Positions 53,030 through 64,000 of a DNA stretch of 64,000 bases are shown piece by piece. The stretch comes from Hirundichthys speculiger (lineage: Eukaryota; Chordata; Actinopteri; Beloniformes; Exocoetidae). The position numbers and the translations under genes were made by a program. The stretch spans positions 124,001-188,000 of the forward strand of contig JAGFBZ010001897.1 of assembly GCA_018398805.1 (NCBI GenBank). The letters run 5' to 3'. The notes below the pieces were generated by a model. The model had not been told where the DNA came from, searched no databases, and saw nothing but the letters and a program-made list of their open reading frames with translations. Positions within the stretch are counted from its first letter, which is position 1; every line of letters starts with the position of its first letter.

Positions 53030-53128
53030 AGAGGGTATTTACCACAGGGGGAACATTGTGACCTGCCACAGGGCAGCTGTAAAACCTGAGACGGTGGATA
53101 CGCTCGTCTTCCTTGCTCGCAACTTGTG
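53030..53128 (+). pseudogene. ZBED-like hAT transposase, C-terminal end (second copy)
   Basis: In one frame the sequence reads TTGGNIVTCHRAAVKPETVD followed by TLVFLARNL and a stop, corresponding to the end of the hAT dimerisation domain (compare STGGNIVTSSRASLKPENVD at 46 kb). The rest of the second exon is missing. Confidence 0.75.
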
Positions 53129-53500
53129 AGAAACAGTATCGCACTGCTTTTTTTATTGCAGCACAAGATAAATTCATGTTTCTTTTGTTGTTGTTTTTGA
53201 AAGCTGGTACAATTTTCCCCAAGGTGTATAATTTTATTTAAAATTTGGCCAACTAGAGCCTAGTCTTTCATTTAACAAAAGAATGTACAACCATTTTGTT
53301 TTTATTCTGTGAAACCTAAAAGATTGTTAAGCTATTTTTGTGCATTGCATCTGTAATATTCTTTTTTTTTTACCAGAAAATGTAAAAAAAAATTAAGACA
53401 AAAATAGTGACTTGGTTCATATTGTAATATAAAATCGAAATTGAACATTTTTGGGAAAAAAAAATCAAAATATAACCTTTTCTCATATCGCCCAGCCCTA

Positions 53501-54907
<1,407 letters not shown>

Positions 54908-54921
54908 TATATATATATATG

Positions 54922-57318
54922 TATGTATGTCAGGGTATATAGACGTTTGTATGTACAATCACAAAATGAGATCGGCTATGAAAGTTAGAGATTAACTTAA
55001 AACGGGACAAGAAGGTTGTAAACGAGACGTTTTGAAAGCGAGAAAGAAAGAAAAGGGAGGGGCATCTTGTGGAGCAGACGGAGTTCACAGTACTAGGAGG
55101 AAAATCCCTAGAGACAAAAAAGGGAATAAAATTCTTAATCTGAACTAATAAACGGTTCTCTGTGTAATGGTTAAGCCGGTTACCGGCAGTAGTTACACCT
55201 GATATCTGCCGTGATTCTGGCTTTCTTAGGAGTGAGACACCAATCTGAACCCACTGGACCCCCCTTTACCAGACAGCCCAGAGGGCGTTTTCAGCATCGG
55301 TCATTCCAAGTCAACTGCGGTGGACGATCCGATCGATTGACTGGTTCTGGTGGCAGAACCCAGTTAGCTCCTTTCTTGGGTTAGTCACAGGCCGGGTAAA
55401 GAGACTCGCTGGTCTGCGAGTCTCGCAACAGGGGTGCTTTGGTGGTGATGTGTGTGTCACACACGTTCTGCGCCAACCAAAATGCAGGGACAGCCCCAGA
55501 TTAGGCTGATTTAAAAGTTCAAAACAAATTGATCTTAGGTCCAAAAAGAAGAACCAAAGGGAAAAATCAAAACTTAACGGAGTTATATCAATTAAAAAAA
55601 AAACAAGGTTTTAATTACAAGGCTCTACGAGTTGCAGAAGTGTCCAAAAAAAGATAAAATAATGATTCCGACGGCTCCAGATGCACAGAAACTTAGTAAT
55701 TAACAACGTTAAAAAAATTATGAGAAGAGCAGACAAAACGAGATGAAAAATTACTCACAAAGAAAAGCCAAAATGACAAAGTAAAACTACAAGTAGAGAG
55801 AGAAAAACCTTTGATTAAAGTGACGAATAAAAATCTTTTGTTGAGAAAAATGGAGTCTGGCTCGATAAAATTATTCTAATGAAACAGAAAATGACCCTTG
55901 GGAGGAAATAAAAGGTCAAAAAGAAAATCAGCAAAATGAGTCGATGTTTAACATGTGGACAAAACCAACAGATGGCTCAGGAAACTGGTGGCAAATTCGA
56001 ATAAGCTGCGTCGCAGGAAATCAATAAAAAATAACGAATAGTAACTAAATGCGAGGCCTTTGTGGAGTAAGGCCAAAATAAAAAGAGAGAGAGTGAGCGA
56101 TCAGCTAAAACAACGATACCAGATGCAAAAATCGATAAAATAAAGGAAACGAAACAGGAGACATAAGAGAGGGACACGAAGTCAGTGTCGCAACAAAAAG
56201 GAGGGGGTTTATGGCAGAGATAACATGGAGAAAAACAGAGGAGGTGAAGAAGAGGCAAAAAGCAAGAGGGCAAAAAGCAAAAGAGAAGAGAGAATGCAAA
56301 AAAAAAAAAGAAAATCACTTATACTTCAGGGTCCCGCCCTGAAAAACCCATAACTGGCCAATAGGTGTCCTGGGAGGACACGTGCTATTCGTAACTGAGT
56401 TTTGATTGGTTTCAGTCAACAGGATAATAAACTTTCAACATTCCATTCAAAAGTGCTTTTCGGGAGAGAAAGTTAAGGTGACACACATTTTAAATACAAC
56501 AATAAACATTCCAAACTCAGTTTGACAGTTTTTCTTATGTCGTTTGTTTTGTTTTTGTATTGTCTTTTATTCACAGTTATAGCTTTCCAGTTTAGGGGAC
56601 CCAGTTGTCTACGCCTGCTTCCATGCGCCGGTCCGTTGGCCCTCCCCTGGAACGTGTCAGCATCGCAGCTGTATTGCCCTGTCCAGTCAATAAGTGCACT
56701 TTAATGCCTGGTCATGTCTCCAGCTGCATTCCAGCCAGATCAAATCAAGAGTTATGTGGCTGCTAAAAAGGTTTTGGATTAAAGTCGTCAGGGTGATGTT
56801 GGCTATCTCCTAGTTTATGGTCCAGATGTGGAGGAGCTCAGCTTGAGGGCTCAGTCAGAACTGGGTGAGGGTTCATATGATTCTGAGAGGGACCCCCTCA
56901 CTTCCCTCCCTCTTGGTCTCTGTTGAGGATGAAACTGAAAAATCTGAAATGAATGTTACTCCTACAAAAAAGTAAAAAGAAGCTTCTGATGACGTGGATT
57001 GCTACAAGTCTCACTCTCAGAGGAAAAGCAAGGAGGGGGGCGGGGGATAGACTGACCTCTCATGAACCCAGGCCACACAATACAAACTGCTACTTCTAAA
57101 TAAATTGTATTTAGTTCATGAAATTAACATAGATATTATTAAATGTATTGGGTTATGACATAACCCAAAAAATATCTATGTAAAATGTAAAAAAAAAAAA
57201 AAAAAAAAAAAACAGCCCTAAAAAACAAACAAACAAAAAAACAAAAAACAGGAATCTGTGCCTGCATCAACGTGTATTTCTTTACATCACGTCAATCTTG
57301 ACTCTGGGTGATTGACGG
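54922..57318. other. Long unassigned stretch with LTR-like features
   Basis: No recognised protein. Items are AATAAA at about 55147, a GGTTCTGGTGGCAGAACC palindrome at about 55341-55358, a hairpin GAGACTCGCTGGTCTGCGAGTCTC at about 55400-55423, a purine-rich block (55560-56310) with a poly-A run at 56297, and TCAGGGTCCCGCCCTGA at about 56327. A decayed retroelement leader is possible. A palindrome around TGGGTTATGACATAACCCA lies near 57150 and a poly-A tract at 57190-57211. Confidence 0.35.
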
Positions 57319-58205
57319 ATGGAAAAAGTGATGATGTTGAGTCGAGAAAAGGGTGCTGCATCATGGACAAACGACCAAAAAAAACCATCAGGTGCCCAGT
57401 TCAGGAAGAGAAGGAAAGAAGAAGAGGAGAAACGTTCAAAAGATAAAGGTATGCAGGTCTCTATGAGTGACGTTAATTTGGCATGTAATGAAACAGTAGC
57501 CTATACGCTATGTATTATCCTCTTGCTAATATGTTGCTACTTAGCAATAGAAAATGACTGTATTTGTTTTTTAGCTTTGCTGAACTAGCAGAATACAGAA
57601 TACAGAATACAGAATGCCTTTATTGTCGCTGAGCCAGCGTCCCAACACAGTGAAATTACATTTCCAGTACATCGTTCAAGAAAACATACAGAGACAAACA
57701 ACAACATATTGGACATGGGTAGTGTGTTATGCTTAGTTCATTGAATGTTAACAAATGATAATAATTCGTGCATTATTATGGTTTATTTTAATTGGGTAAC
57801 TGATGCATGTTAAGTGTGATCTAACTTGCATATTGTATCTTGATTGTAAATTTAGGGGCTCTTCTGAAATATTTTGGAGCAGCTCCCACTGGCCCAAATG
57901 AGGAGCCATCTACCTCTGCAGCCACGTCTTTGCAGGACCTGTCAGGTGTGTGTGTGTGTGTCTGTGTGTGTGTGCGTGCGTGCCTGCATGTGTACTTTGT
58001 ACTTTTGTAAACATTATAAATGCTGTCAATAATCAATATATACTAATGACAATACCATGTGCTCTTTATTAGAAATGCTTCAACCAAAATCTCCACCAGA
58101 TCCTGGTCCTGAGGATGAGCCTCTGTCTACTGACCCTGATAACTGGCCTTCAGTTCTGACTGACAGAATTCGGACACAGCTGGTTTGCAGAGGTTTGCAG
58201 AGGAG
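57319..58205 (+). pseudogene. hAT (ZMYM1-like) transposase N-terminal exons
   Basis: Three short exons join in frame by good splice sites. Exon 1, 57319-57448, contains KKPSGAQFRKRRKEEEEKRS (donor GTATGC). Exon 2, 57856-57945, contains ALLKYFGAAPTGPNEEPST (acceptor TTTAG, donor GTGTG). Exon 3 starts at 58073 (acceptor TATTAG) with a proline-rich part and DPDNWPSVLTDRIRTQLVCR. SGAQFRKRRK and DPxxWPxxLTD are landmarks of these transposases. The zinc finger and catalytic core are missing downstream. Confidence 0.65.
57590..57720 (-). repeat. LINE/SINE-type 3' tail in hAT intron 1
   Basis: Reading the - strand, CAATAAAGGCATTCTG is followed by four ATTCTGT-type repeats, a retroposon 3' end with a simple tail. 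It lies within the first intron of the hAT relic, in opposite orientation. Confidence 0.6.
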
Positions 58206-58639
58206 TGAGGTACCAGCTGACACTGGTGTTTATATACTTCATTTCATTCATTTATCTTTTAGTATTTATTGTTCTTCGTGTTGTTGTTCAATAATATATT
58301 TATTTTAAAAACATAAAAAATGTAATACAATCTTGCGTTTGTATGTTGATGTTGGGGGGGGCGTTGGTCAGGGGTGCCCGATGGGTGGTTCGCCCAGGGC
58401 GCAAAAGTAGCCTGGCGGCTACTCGCTGCTGCTCCAGGACTGATCCCTGCGACGCTGGACGCTGGACATTGGATGCTGGACGCTCTAGTTTGTGCCGGTT
58501 TGTGGTGATCTGCGGTCGGATGTCTACATACTGTCTGCAGGGGGCGGATCGGTCCTCTTGCGGCTGGTGGAGACCTGCCGCCGCGGACATGGACGGTGTC
58601 GCTGGAGGCCGGTTCGGGAAAGCTAAGTAGTCCTGAACT
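58206..58639. other. Stretch with hAT-end-like sequence
   Basis: CAGGGGTGCCCGATGGG at 58369, followed by CGCCCAGGGCGCAA, resembles another hAT left end. CTGGACGCTGGACATTGGAT-type short repeats follow at 58453-58485. No coding content is assigned. Confidence 0.3.
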
Positions 58640-59155
58640 GCTACCCGCGGCAACCACCGCCACTGGATCCGGGCTGCAGCGTCACGGAGCCGGGACGAGA
58701 GCCCCGACGTGCCAGCGGCAGCATGCTGCCCCTGTCCTGCTGTCTACACGCCGGATGTGTCAGCTGACCTGGCAGGGGCCGTCTGGTGACCAGGTGGGGC
58801 CCAGCACCGCCGGGGGAGACGACAACGGCCTGGTCCGGTCCGCATGATGAACCGGGCTCTGGGACGGTCGGCTCCGTCGCTCACCGGACTGAAGGAGCTC
58901 AGTCTTCCCAGAGGAGATGGTTTGGTTCATTGGTGTTTCATCCTCTGATCTGGAGATATCTCACTTGTCATCATTATGGAGATATACTGGTTCTAACGGC
59001 TGTTAACTGGAGTTAGCACTCAGACCACGAGACCGGACATGAAAAGGAGCGCTGGATGCTGGCAGCTCCTCTAGTACACCAGACTGGTGTACTGAAACTT
59101 GAATTTCCCCCTTTGGGGATTAATAAAGTATATTTGAATTGAATTTGAATAGCCA
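58640..59155 (+). repeat. LINE 3' region, + orientation
   Basis: GC-rich sequence ends in TGAATTTCCCCCTTTGGGGA, TTAATAAAGTATA and TTGAATTGAATTTGAAT, the same tail form as the Rex1-like LINE at 7630. No RT sequence is visible, so it is a heavily 5'-truncated copy. Confidence 0.55.
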
Positions 59156-59189
59156 GGACCACCTCTGCAGACATGGCGAGTCAGTCACC

Positions 59190-59420
59190 ACAAGTTCAAG
59201 TTCAAGTTCAAGTTTACTTTATTAATACCCGTAGGTAGATTCGTTTTGCAGTTTGGAGAAGGCATCCCACACACAACCCCCACCATCATCAATTAAACAC
59301 AGGACAAAAAACATTGAACAAGTTTTAAAACAGCACAAGACAGACATGGCAGGTACTCACAATGCTCACTGAACAGGATAAACACACAGAGGATAAAGTG
59401 AAGGAGAATGTGGAACAGAG
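59190..59420 (-). repeat. LINE 3' region, - orientation
   Basis: On the - strand, CGGGTATTAATAAAGTAAAC is followed by four to five TTGAAC units. It is another retroposon tail, tail-to-tail with the one ending at 59155. Bases 59421-59577 hold nothing clear. Confidence 0.6.
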
Positions 59421-59577
59421 AGGTACAGAGAGAGGTTGGTAGTCTATCGTTTAACTGCCAATTACCTGCCTAACCAGAGCACAATAAGAGTATATACTTA
59501 TAAATAAGATATACCCAAATTGTTATTTTACATAAACCCAAATGGAATCCTAGCCCATTCATACAAACCCCTGGGTG

Positions 59578-60132
59578 TCACAAAGTCTCTTTTGCCATGA
59601 ATTTGTGGTGGTATGCTTTACCATGATATAACAGTGAGAAAATGGTGTTTCCATCAAGGCCATCCATGATGTCTTGGGCAATTGGCTGCCAGTCAGGGTG
59701 AGTCTTACAGTTTAGTTCCCTATAGTCAATGCACAAACACGATGAGCCACACTTCTTCCTCACACAAACTATGGGTGAGCCATAGGTTGAGTGTGATTTT
59801 TCAATCCACCCATGTGCAATTAACCCTGTTAAGCAGTCTTTCATTTTATCATACAGAGGCTTAGGGACGGACATGTGAGTTTGTGTGACAGGCTCAGAGT
59901 CTTTCAATGTTATCTTCAACTGGAGCTTTTCTATATGCCCAATGTCATCCTCTGACCAAGAAAAAGAATCAGACTCTTCCCTAAGCATATTGCGTACAAT
60001 CTGCCTTTGATTCTCATCTAAATGACTAAGGTCAATAGGTGGGTCCCATGGCTCTGTGCTCACCTCCTGATCTGTAGTATCTTTAGTCTGGATATGGTTT
60101 ACAGCAGCAGGCAAGTGTGAATCATCTACCAT
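59578..60132 (-). pseudogene. Second Ty3/gypsy element: RT N-terminal part
   Basis: A 184-codon open frame on the - strand reads PPIDLSHLDENQRQIVRNML, then DDIGHIEKLQLKI, then MSVPKPLYDKMKDCL, HGWIEKSHSTYGSPIVCVRK and SSCLCIDYRELNCKTHPD (the Ty3/gypsy RT start). It ends after FSLLYHGKAYHHKFMAKETL. The YxDD half is absent. RT position equivalents of the first catalytic D (LDLxxAYH) read LLYHGKAYH, so D is lost. The frame is unusually long for a relic. Confidence 0.8.
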
Positions 60133-60207
60133 ACTTGGTAGGTATACTTATATAATTGACTAAGCTGTACCGATAATTGCTCTTCCTGTTAATGTGATGT
60201 TCTAGTC

Positions 60208-60900
60208 CAGGGGTCGGCAACCAGCAGCTCTGAAGCCTCATGCGGATCTTCAGCCTCTCTGCAGTGGCTCCCTGTAGCTTTGGGAGAAAAACTTGTCAGA
60301 AGGTGATTCTCGCTCTGGAGCACATGTAGTGCCATGTAGGTTGCTCGCCAGCAGGGGGAAGAATGAGTGTGTTTAGCGCTAAATACTGCCAGGTTACTGC
60401 AACGAGGAAGTTGTATCTGTGTGTTGCATCTTGGGAAAGGAAATAAAGGTGAGCATGTGTTCTGTGACTAGCGCCGGACATCTTTACATGTTCCTCATGT
60501 GCCGCCGTAAAAAATCAAAGAAAAACATTTCCCACACCACGTTGGTGCTGTCGTGGCGTAACACACAAAAGGAGCGATATTGGAAACCTTCCAAAACCTG
60601 ACAAATTTGTCTTTGAAACATGAATGTCATTCCCGACACTGATACGAACATGAAGATGTTTGCATTTGGAGTCCTGTCAATCTTTGAATCTACATACTGA
60701 TGTGAGCAGGTTTTCTCCAGCAGGAACTACAACAGATGTTTTATGTTCAGGCTCGATGGTTGATTGTTGTACGTGGCTGAGGAGAAAACAAGAGGATGAC
60801 AACACACTGAAATGGACTTAAGTCATAATTAACTACTAACTGGCCTATTTTTATATTTATATTTTTTTAAGTTATTAAGCTACAGCTATACGTTTTATTT
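60208..60900 (+). mobile_element. hAT relic inside the second gypsy
   Basis: CAGGGGTCGGCAACCAGCAG at 60210 matches a widespread vertebrate hAT terminus. RRKKSKKN-type residues at about 60505 resemble a transposase N-terminus. FESTY-stop-CEQVFSS at about 60688-60720 resembles the start of the C-terminal dimerisation domain. The middle is deleted and the right end was not found. It lies between gypsy RT and gag pieces. Confidence 0.5.
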
Positions 60901-61841
60901 AATTTAGAGTGGGTCACTTTTTATTTGATCAACGTTTTACAAATAAGGGAATAACTCAACTAGACCTGCATGGTTCTTTGTTTTATTTCAAAGTAGGTTT
61001 ACACATGCCAGTGTTTTTTTTCTCCTCATTCAAAAGATTCAAGATTAAATATATTTACTTCCATGTCAACAAGTTGACAGGAAATTGTCTTGGTTCAGTT
61101 CCCAAACATACAGCAGCAGCCAATATTCAGTCTTTATATGAGTTTGAGGTTTTCCTTTGTTATAACAGGTAAAAACAGCAATAAAATGTTAACAGTTTTC
61201 TGTTTGTTCTTCTATAATTTCACAAATGCAACAAACTATAGTTCTTTTACAGTGGATGACAAAAAAAATGGAAATGAAACTTTAAAAACTGCCAAAGACA
61301 CTAGGAATAAGCTTTTGGGTAGATGCAAATCCCTCTGAATACAGTATAACTAGATATACCCACTTATACCCACCCCACACATGGCGTTTCCGTGCCATTG
61401 GCTGCCTGAACTTGTAGGGGCTCATTTGCATCTGCAATTTCAGCTATGTCCCTCAGTTTCACACTGTTTCACTGTTCCTTACAGTTGTGTATTTTCCACA
61501 CCTCATCAATAGCAGAAACCTGAGAACCAGTTTTCCAGAGTACTTACGTTTTCTTCCCCTGAAGATAGCAGTTAACAATGCATTTTTGTCCAACAAGATC
61601 GGTAACTGTGGAATGTTTATTTGGTAGAATATTTCTTTCATTACCAGTCATAACCTTGCATGAATGTGCCCATGTCTGTGGTGATTTTATTTCAACGTGT
61701 GTGAGTGGCTTACAGTTAGCTTTATGCTCTGGCTAGTGACTAACCTGACATAGCTTAGAGCAATAAACTGTTCTTTTACAAACTCAGCAACATTAAAATA
61801 TCTGATATTTGTCTTTTTTTCTGACACTTTGGCTGGTCTGG
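60901..61841. other. Non-coding stretch between gypsy fragments
   Basis: AT-rich with short frames only. Part may be the rest of the hAT or gypsy protease region, but nothing is identifiable. Confidence 0.4.
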
Positions 61842-62507
61842 TTACTCCCTGTCCCTCGGAAACAATCTCCTCTCTTTTAAAGGAGACCTTGGCAGTGCTA
61901 GGCCTTCCTCTGTATCCTCTGGAGCCTGCTCAAGAATGCTTTCTACTTCCACACCTTTTGGCGATGCTGACAGCATCCTTCTCCTTGCTGTTGGCACAAA
62001 GGACACTTTGGACATGAGCGTCACATTGGGTACCTTTGTGTTGCAAATCTCTGCCGACACTGGGCAGTTCTAGTCATTAGTCTTGGACCACCAATAGCAA
62101 CGTTTTTGTAGAGGCCCACTACTATAATGGCGTACAACAGACTCTCGATTCCAGGCTTTAAAGTGTGGCTGAGCATAGGTTACATGGTAAGGTGCCTGAT
62201 ACCCTGTTTCTTTGCCATCTGGGGGCTGCAGTTTTGTTGCAGTTTCGGTATTCTGGATGGATTCTCTAATTTGTGACACCTCTGCTTTAAGATCTTTCAA
62301 CAACACTATGTCTGCTTTGATTTCTTGAAGGTCTGATAACAAACCTGGAGGGAGTGTGGAAAGATTTTTGTGTGCTCTGGTTTCTGTATCCATACTTGTG
62401 TCAGTACTGACACAGTTCATGGTATCCATGAACTGCATGGATACCAGTATGGCGCTATGTTTAGCTGCGCAGCTGGAAGCCAGGTACAATGGCTTTAATA
62501 ACAGCAT
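61842..62507 (-). pseudogene. Second Ty3/gypsy element: gag C-terminal region
   Basis: The - strand frame from 62507 has a charged, coiled-coil-like part (SDLQEIKADIVLLKDLKAEV, SQIRESIQNTETATKL) and ends in RCYWWSKTND, where a zinc-knuckle C is expected (CYWCSK). It continues in another frame with SAEICNTKVPNVTLMSKV and ends near 61842. Order and strand match the RT piece at 59578, so both are taken as one element. This assignment is by context. Confidence 0.45.
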
Positions 62508-63470
62508 CCACTATTTCTGATCCAGGGTAACTTTTACTAAGCCCATTCTTGATTTGGCAAATCAAACTGGAAAAGGTAAGTCTGGTTCACCAATCTTACC
62601 TGAGACCTTGTTGTCCTTTTCACCATGCTGCACTGTGTGCATACGCAGAGGTGGTGGGACCAGGCAGAGGATGAGCACTTCATCTTTTTGTTAGTTCTAT
62701 CTTGTATTTCAGTTTACTTCTGCAAGACCATTAATTTTCCTTCTTTAATCTTCCTTGTCCCACATCATGTCTTGTCATTTTTAGACACATTATCTTCGTT
62801 AGTTTCTTGCACTGATTTTATTATATTTATTAAATCTAGCAGTTCTGTCATTCCTTCATGTGCAATATGTTGGCTGATGTGTGAAATAAGATCACTACGA
62901 GTTCAGAAATCACACATCTATCAGCAGTGCTGTTTTGTAACCATTGACAGTACTTAAACAAAAAAAAATCTACCACAAACTTATTTACAAAAATACCCCA
63001 AATAAACAAAAAACACTACTTTATTATTTCTGAATTGTTTAAGTCTTATATTCACATTTCAAAATAAAACAAATTTAACAATGCATTCAATCAGCAGTAC
63101 AGTAAATAACAGAAATCGTCTGCGTACAGGTTTTAACATACTACATGAATACATCCAAGGTATTGAGTATTCCCCGCAGGTGCTGGTGTCCCTACAGCTT
63201 ATTAGCTAGCTTCAAGCTGGTCATCAAAAGTTAAATCATTTAAATCCAGAACAATATGCACAAACTGAGGTACAAACATCTTCCTATACTGATATAAGTT
63301 ATTTGACACTTTAAATAACTCTGAACCACAACCAAATTAGGAGACTTATACCTGAAAATGGAATGAATGAATAATAATACAGAGACACAGCTCCCCTCTG
63401 CTCAGGCATATAGTTGACTGAACCTGGGGTGATTCTAGGGTCAGAGCTTTCCCACTGCGCAATTTATGGT
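62508..63470. other. Non-coding stretch
   Basis: AT-rich, with no recognised gene, element end or repeat apart from short A and T runs. Confidence 0.5.
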
Positions 63471-63475
63471 TCAGA

Positions 63476-63845
63476 AGACGTCTATTTGACGTCTTTTTGC
63501 GACGTCGGAATCACGTCTCGAAAAGGTGCAGAATGAAATGTTTTTTTTTTGACGTCTTTTCCCGACGTCGTGTGGACGTCTTTTCCCGACGTCGTGTGGA
63601 CGTCTTTTCCCGACGTCGTGTGGACGTCTTTCCCCCGACGTCGTGTGGACGTCTTTCCCTCGACGTCCTGTGGACGTCTCGAAAAGGTGCAGAATGAAAT
63701 GTTTTTTTGACGTCTTTTCCCGACGTCGTGTGGACGTCTTTCCCTCGACGCTTTATGGACGTCTCGAAAAAGTGCAGAATGAAATGTTTTTTGACGTCTT
63801 TTCCCGACGTCGTGTGGACATCTTTCCCTCGACGCTTTATGGACC
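63476..63845. repeat. GACGTC-rich minisatellite with two unit scales
   Basis: Five tandem 24-25 bp units of GACGTCTTTTCCCGACGTCG plus TGTG lie at 63551-63672. A longer unit containing GTCTCGAAAAGGTGCAGAAT and GAAATG recurs at 63515, 63676 and 63761. The palindromic hexamer GACGTC occurs about 20 times in roughly 340 bp. Frames repeating HTTSGKDV or RRRVDVFS on the two strands are artefacts of the array. Bases 63846-64000 hold nothing recognised. Confidence 0.95.
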
Positions 63846-64000
63846 TCCACTTCCATATATCCGGGGCTGGATTAACATCCACTAACTACCTTCATTAAAG
63901 TGTTAAAACTGGACTATTCTGTAATTTACTCTAAGGTAGCAAACTAGAAACCAAACCAAATTTACATTGCAATTTCTTTTAAATGTAACAATTCTGTAAA

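Larger units (their letters stand above)
51187..53500 (+). mobile_element. Second ZBED-like hAT, internally rearranged
   Basis: GGCTGGGCGATTTTTCGATTT at the left and, inward from the right, TAGGGCTGGGCGATATGAG share the 11-bp core GGCTGGGCGAT. It encodes transposase parts at 51540-52126 and the extreme C-terminus at about 53030-53128. The middle is missing. No target duplication was recognised. The internal part 52130-53030 includes a CpG-rich TGCGCGCCGG repeat pair near 52750-52790. Confidence 0.7.

Noticed and set aside
63515..63790. Possible CRISPR-like array
   Set aside because: Units are contiguous tandem repeats without unique spacers, and the genome is clearly a vertebrate's.
63482..63885. 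Repeated RRRVDVF-type and HTTSGKDV-type peptides in several frames
   Set aside because: These are direct translations of the GACGTC minisatellite. Frames on both strands are open at once, which is typical of a repeat artefact.

Overview
This window reads as non-genic, repeat-dense DNA from a teleost (ray-finned) fish. The main reason is the set of element families recognisable by protein or end sequence: Rex1-like and Rex3 LINEs, a Tx1/L1-type LINE, ZBED-like and ZMYM1-like hAT transposons, PIF/Harbinger elements with MADF or SANT partner proteins, piggyBac and Tc1/mariner derivatives, Ty3/gypsy and BEL/Pao retrotransposons, and endogenous-retrovirus-like LTRs. I find no convincing host protein-coding gene, rRNA gene or functional tRNA. 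Nearly every open frame of note is a transposon protein, and most are broken.

Layout. 0.5-2.7 kb: Harbinger element (nuclease on +, SANT-partner fragment on -). 2.8-7.7 kb: Rex1-like LINE split by a piggyBac derivative inserted in TTAA. 8.1-8.4 kb: MADF pseudogene. 10.7-10.9 kb: LINE 3' stub. 11.7-17.1 kb: three LTR-like copies of one family, one containing a 484-bp near-perfect palindrome, with a 23-bp minisatellite between two of them. 17.1-20.6 kb: deleted BEL/Pao element on -, its gag split by a 492-bp MITE. 24.6-27.8 kb: a teleost interspersed repeat containing a ZMYM1-like hAT, which itself contains a Harbinger-type element. 28.5-37.6 kb: another copy of the same repeat containing a complete-ended Ty3/gypsy element, which carries an ERV-like LTR plus leader, a 405-bp non-autonomous element and an ORF1-only L1. 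39.0-41.6 kb: Rex3 with an intact RT frame. 42.7-46.5 kb: a small MITE containing a ZBED-like hAT, whose second exon holds a solo LTR. 47.7-49.4 kb: second piggyBac derivative. 49.5-50.7 kb: R2/R4-like LINE relic. 51.1-53.5 kb: second ZBED-like hAT, internally deleted. 54.0-54.9 kb: Tc1-type element in a (TA)n tract. 57.3-58.2 kb: spliced N-terminal exons of a hAT transposase. 59.6-62.5 kb: second gypsy relic split by a hAT relic. 63.5-63.8 kb: GACGTC-rich minisatellite.

Target-site duplications could be read directly for eight insertions: TTAA (twice), CCGGTCAC, GAAAT, TAAAAACT, CTGGACAC, CACG and GTGCTGCATTCC. A longer duplication of about 12 bp flanks the L1. These fix exact boundaries and give a relative order of insertion. 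The most striking items are the large LTR palindrome, the ORF1-only L1, the LTR with a tRNA-Trp primer-binding site that replaces the gypsy RT core, the shared truncated piggyBac pair, and a twin palindrome that splits a hAT frame. None is evidence of a new active system. They are records of nested transposition and palindrome-forming repair.
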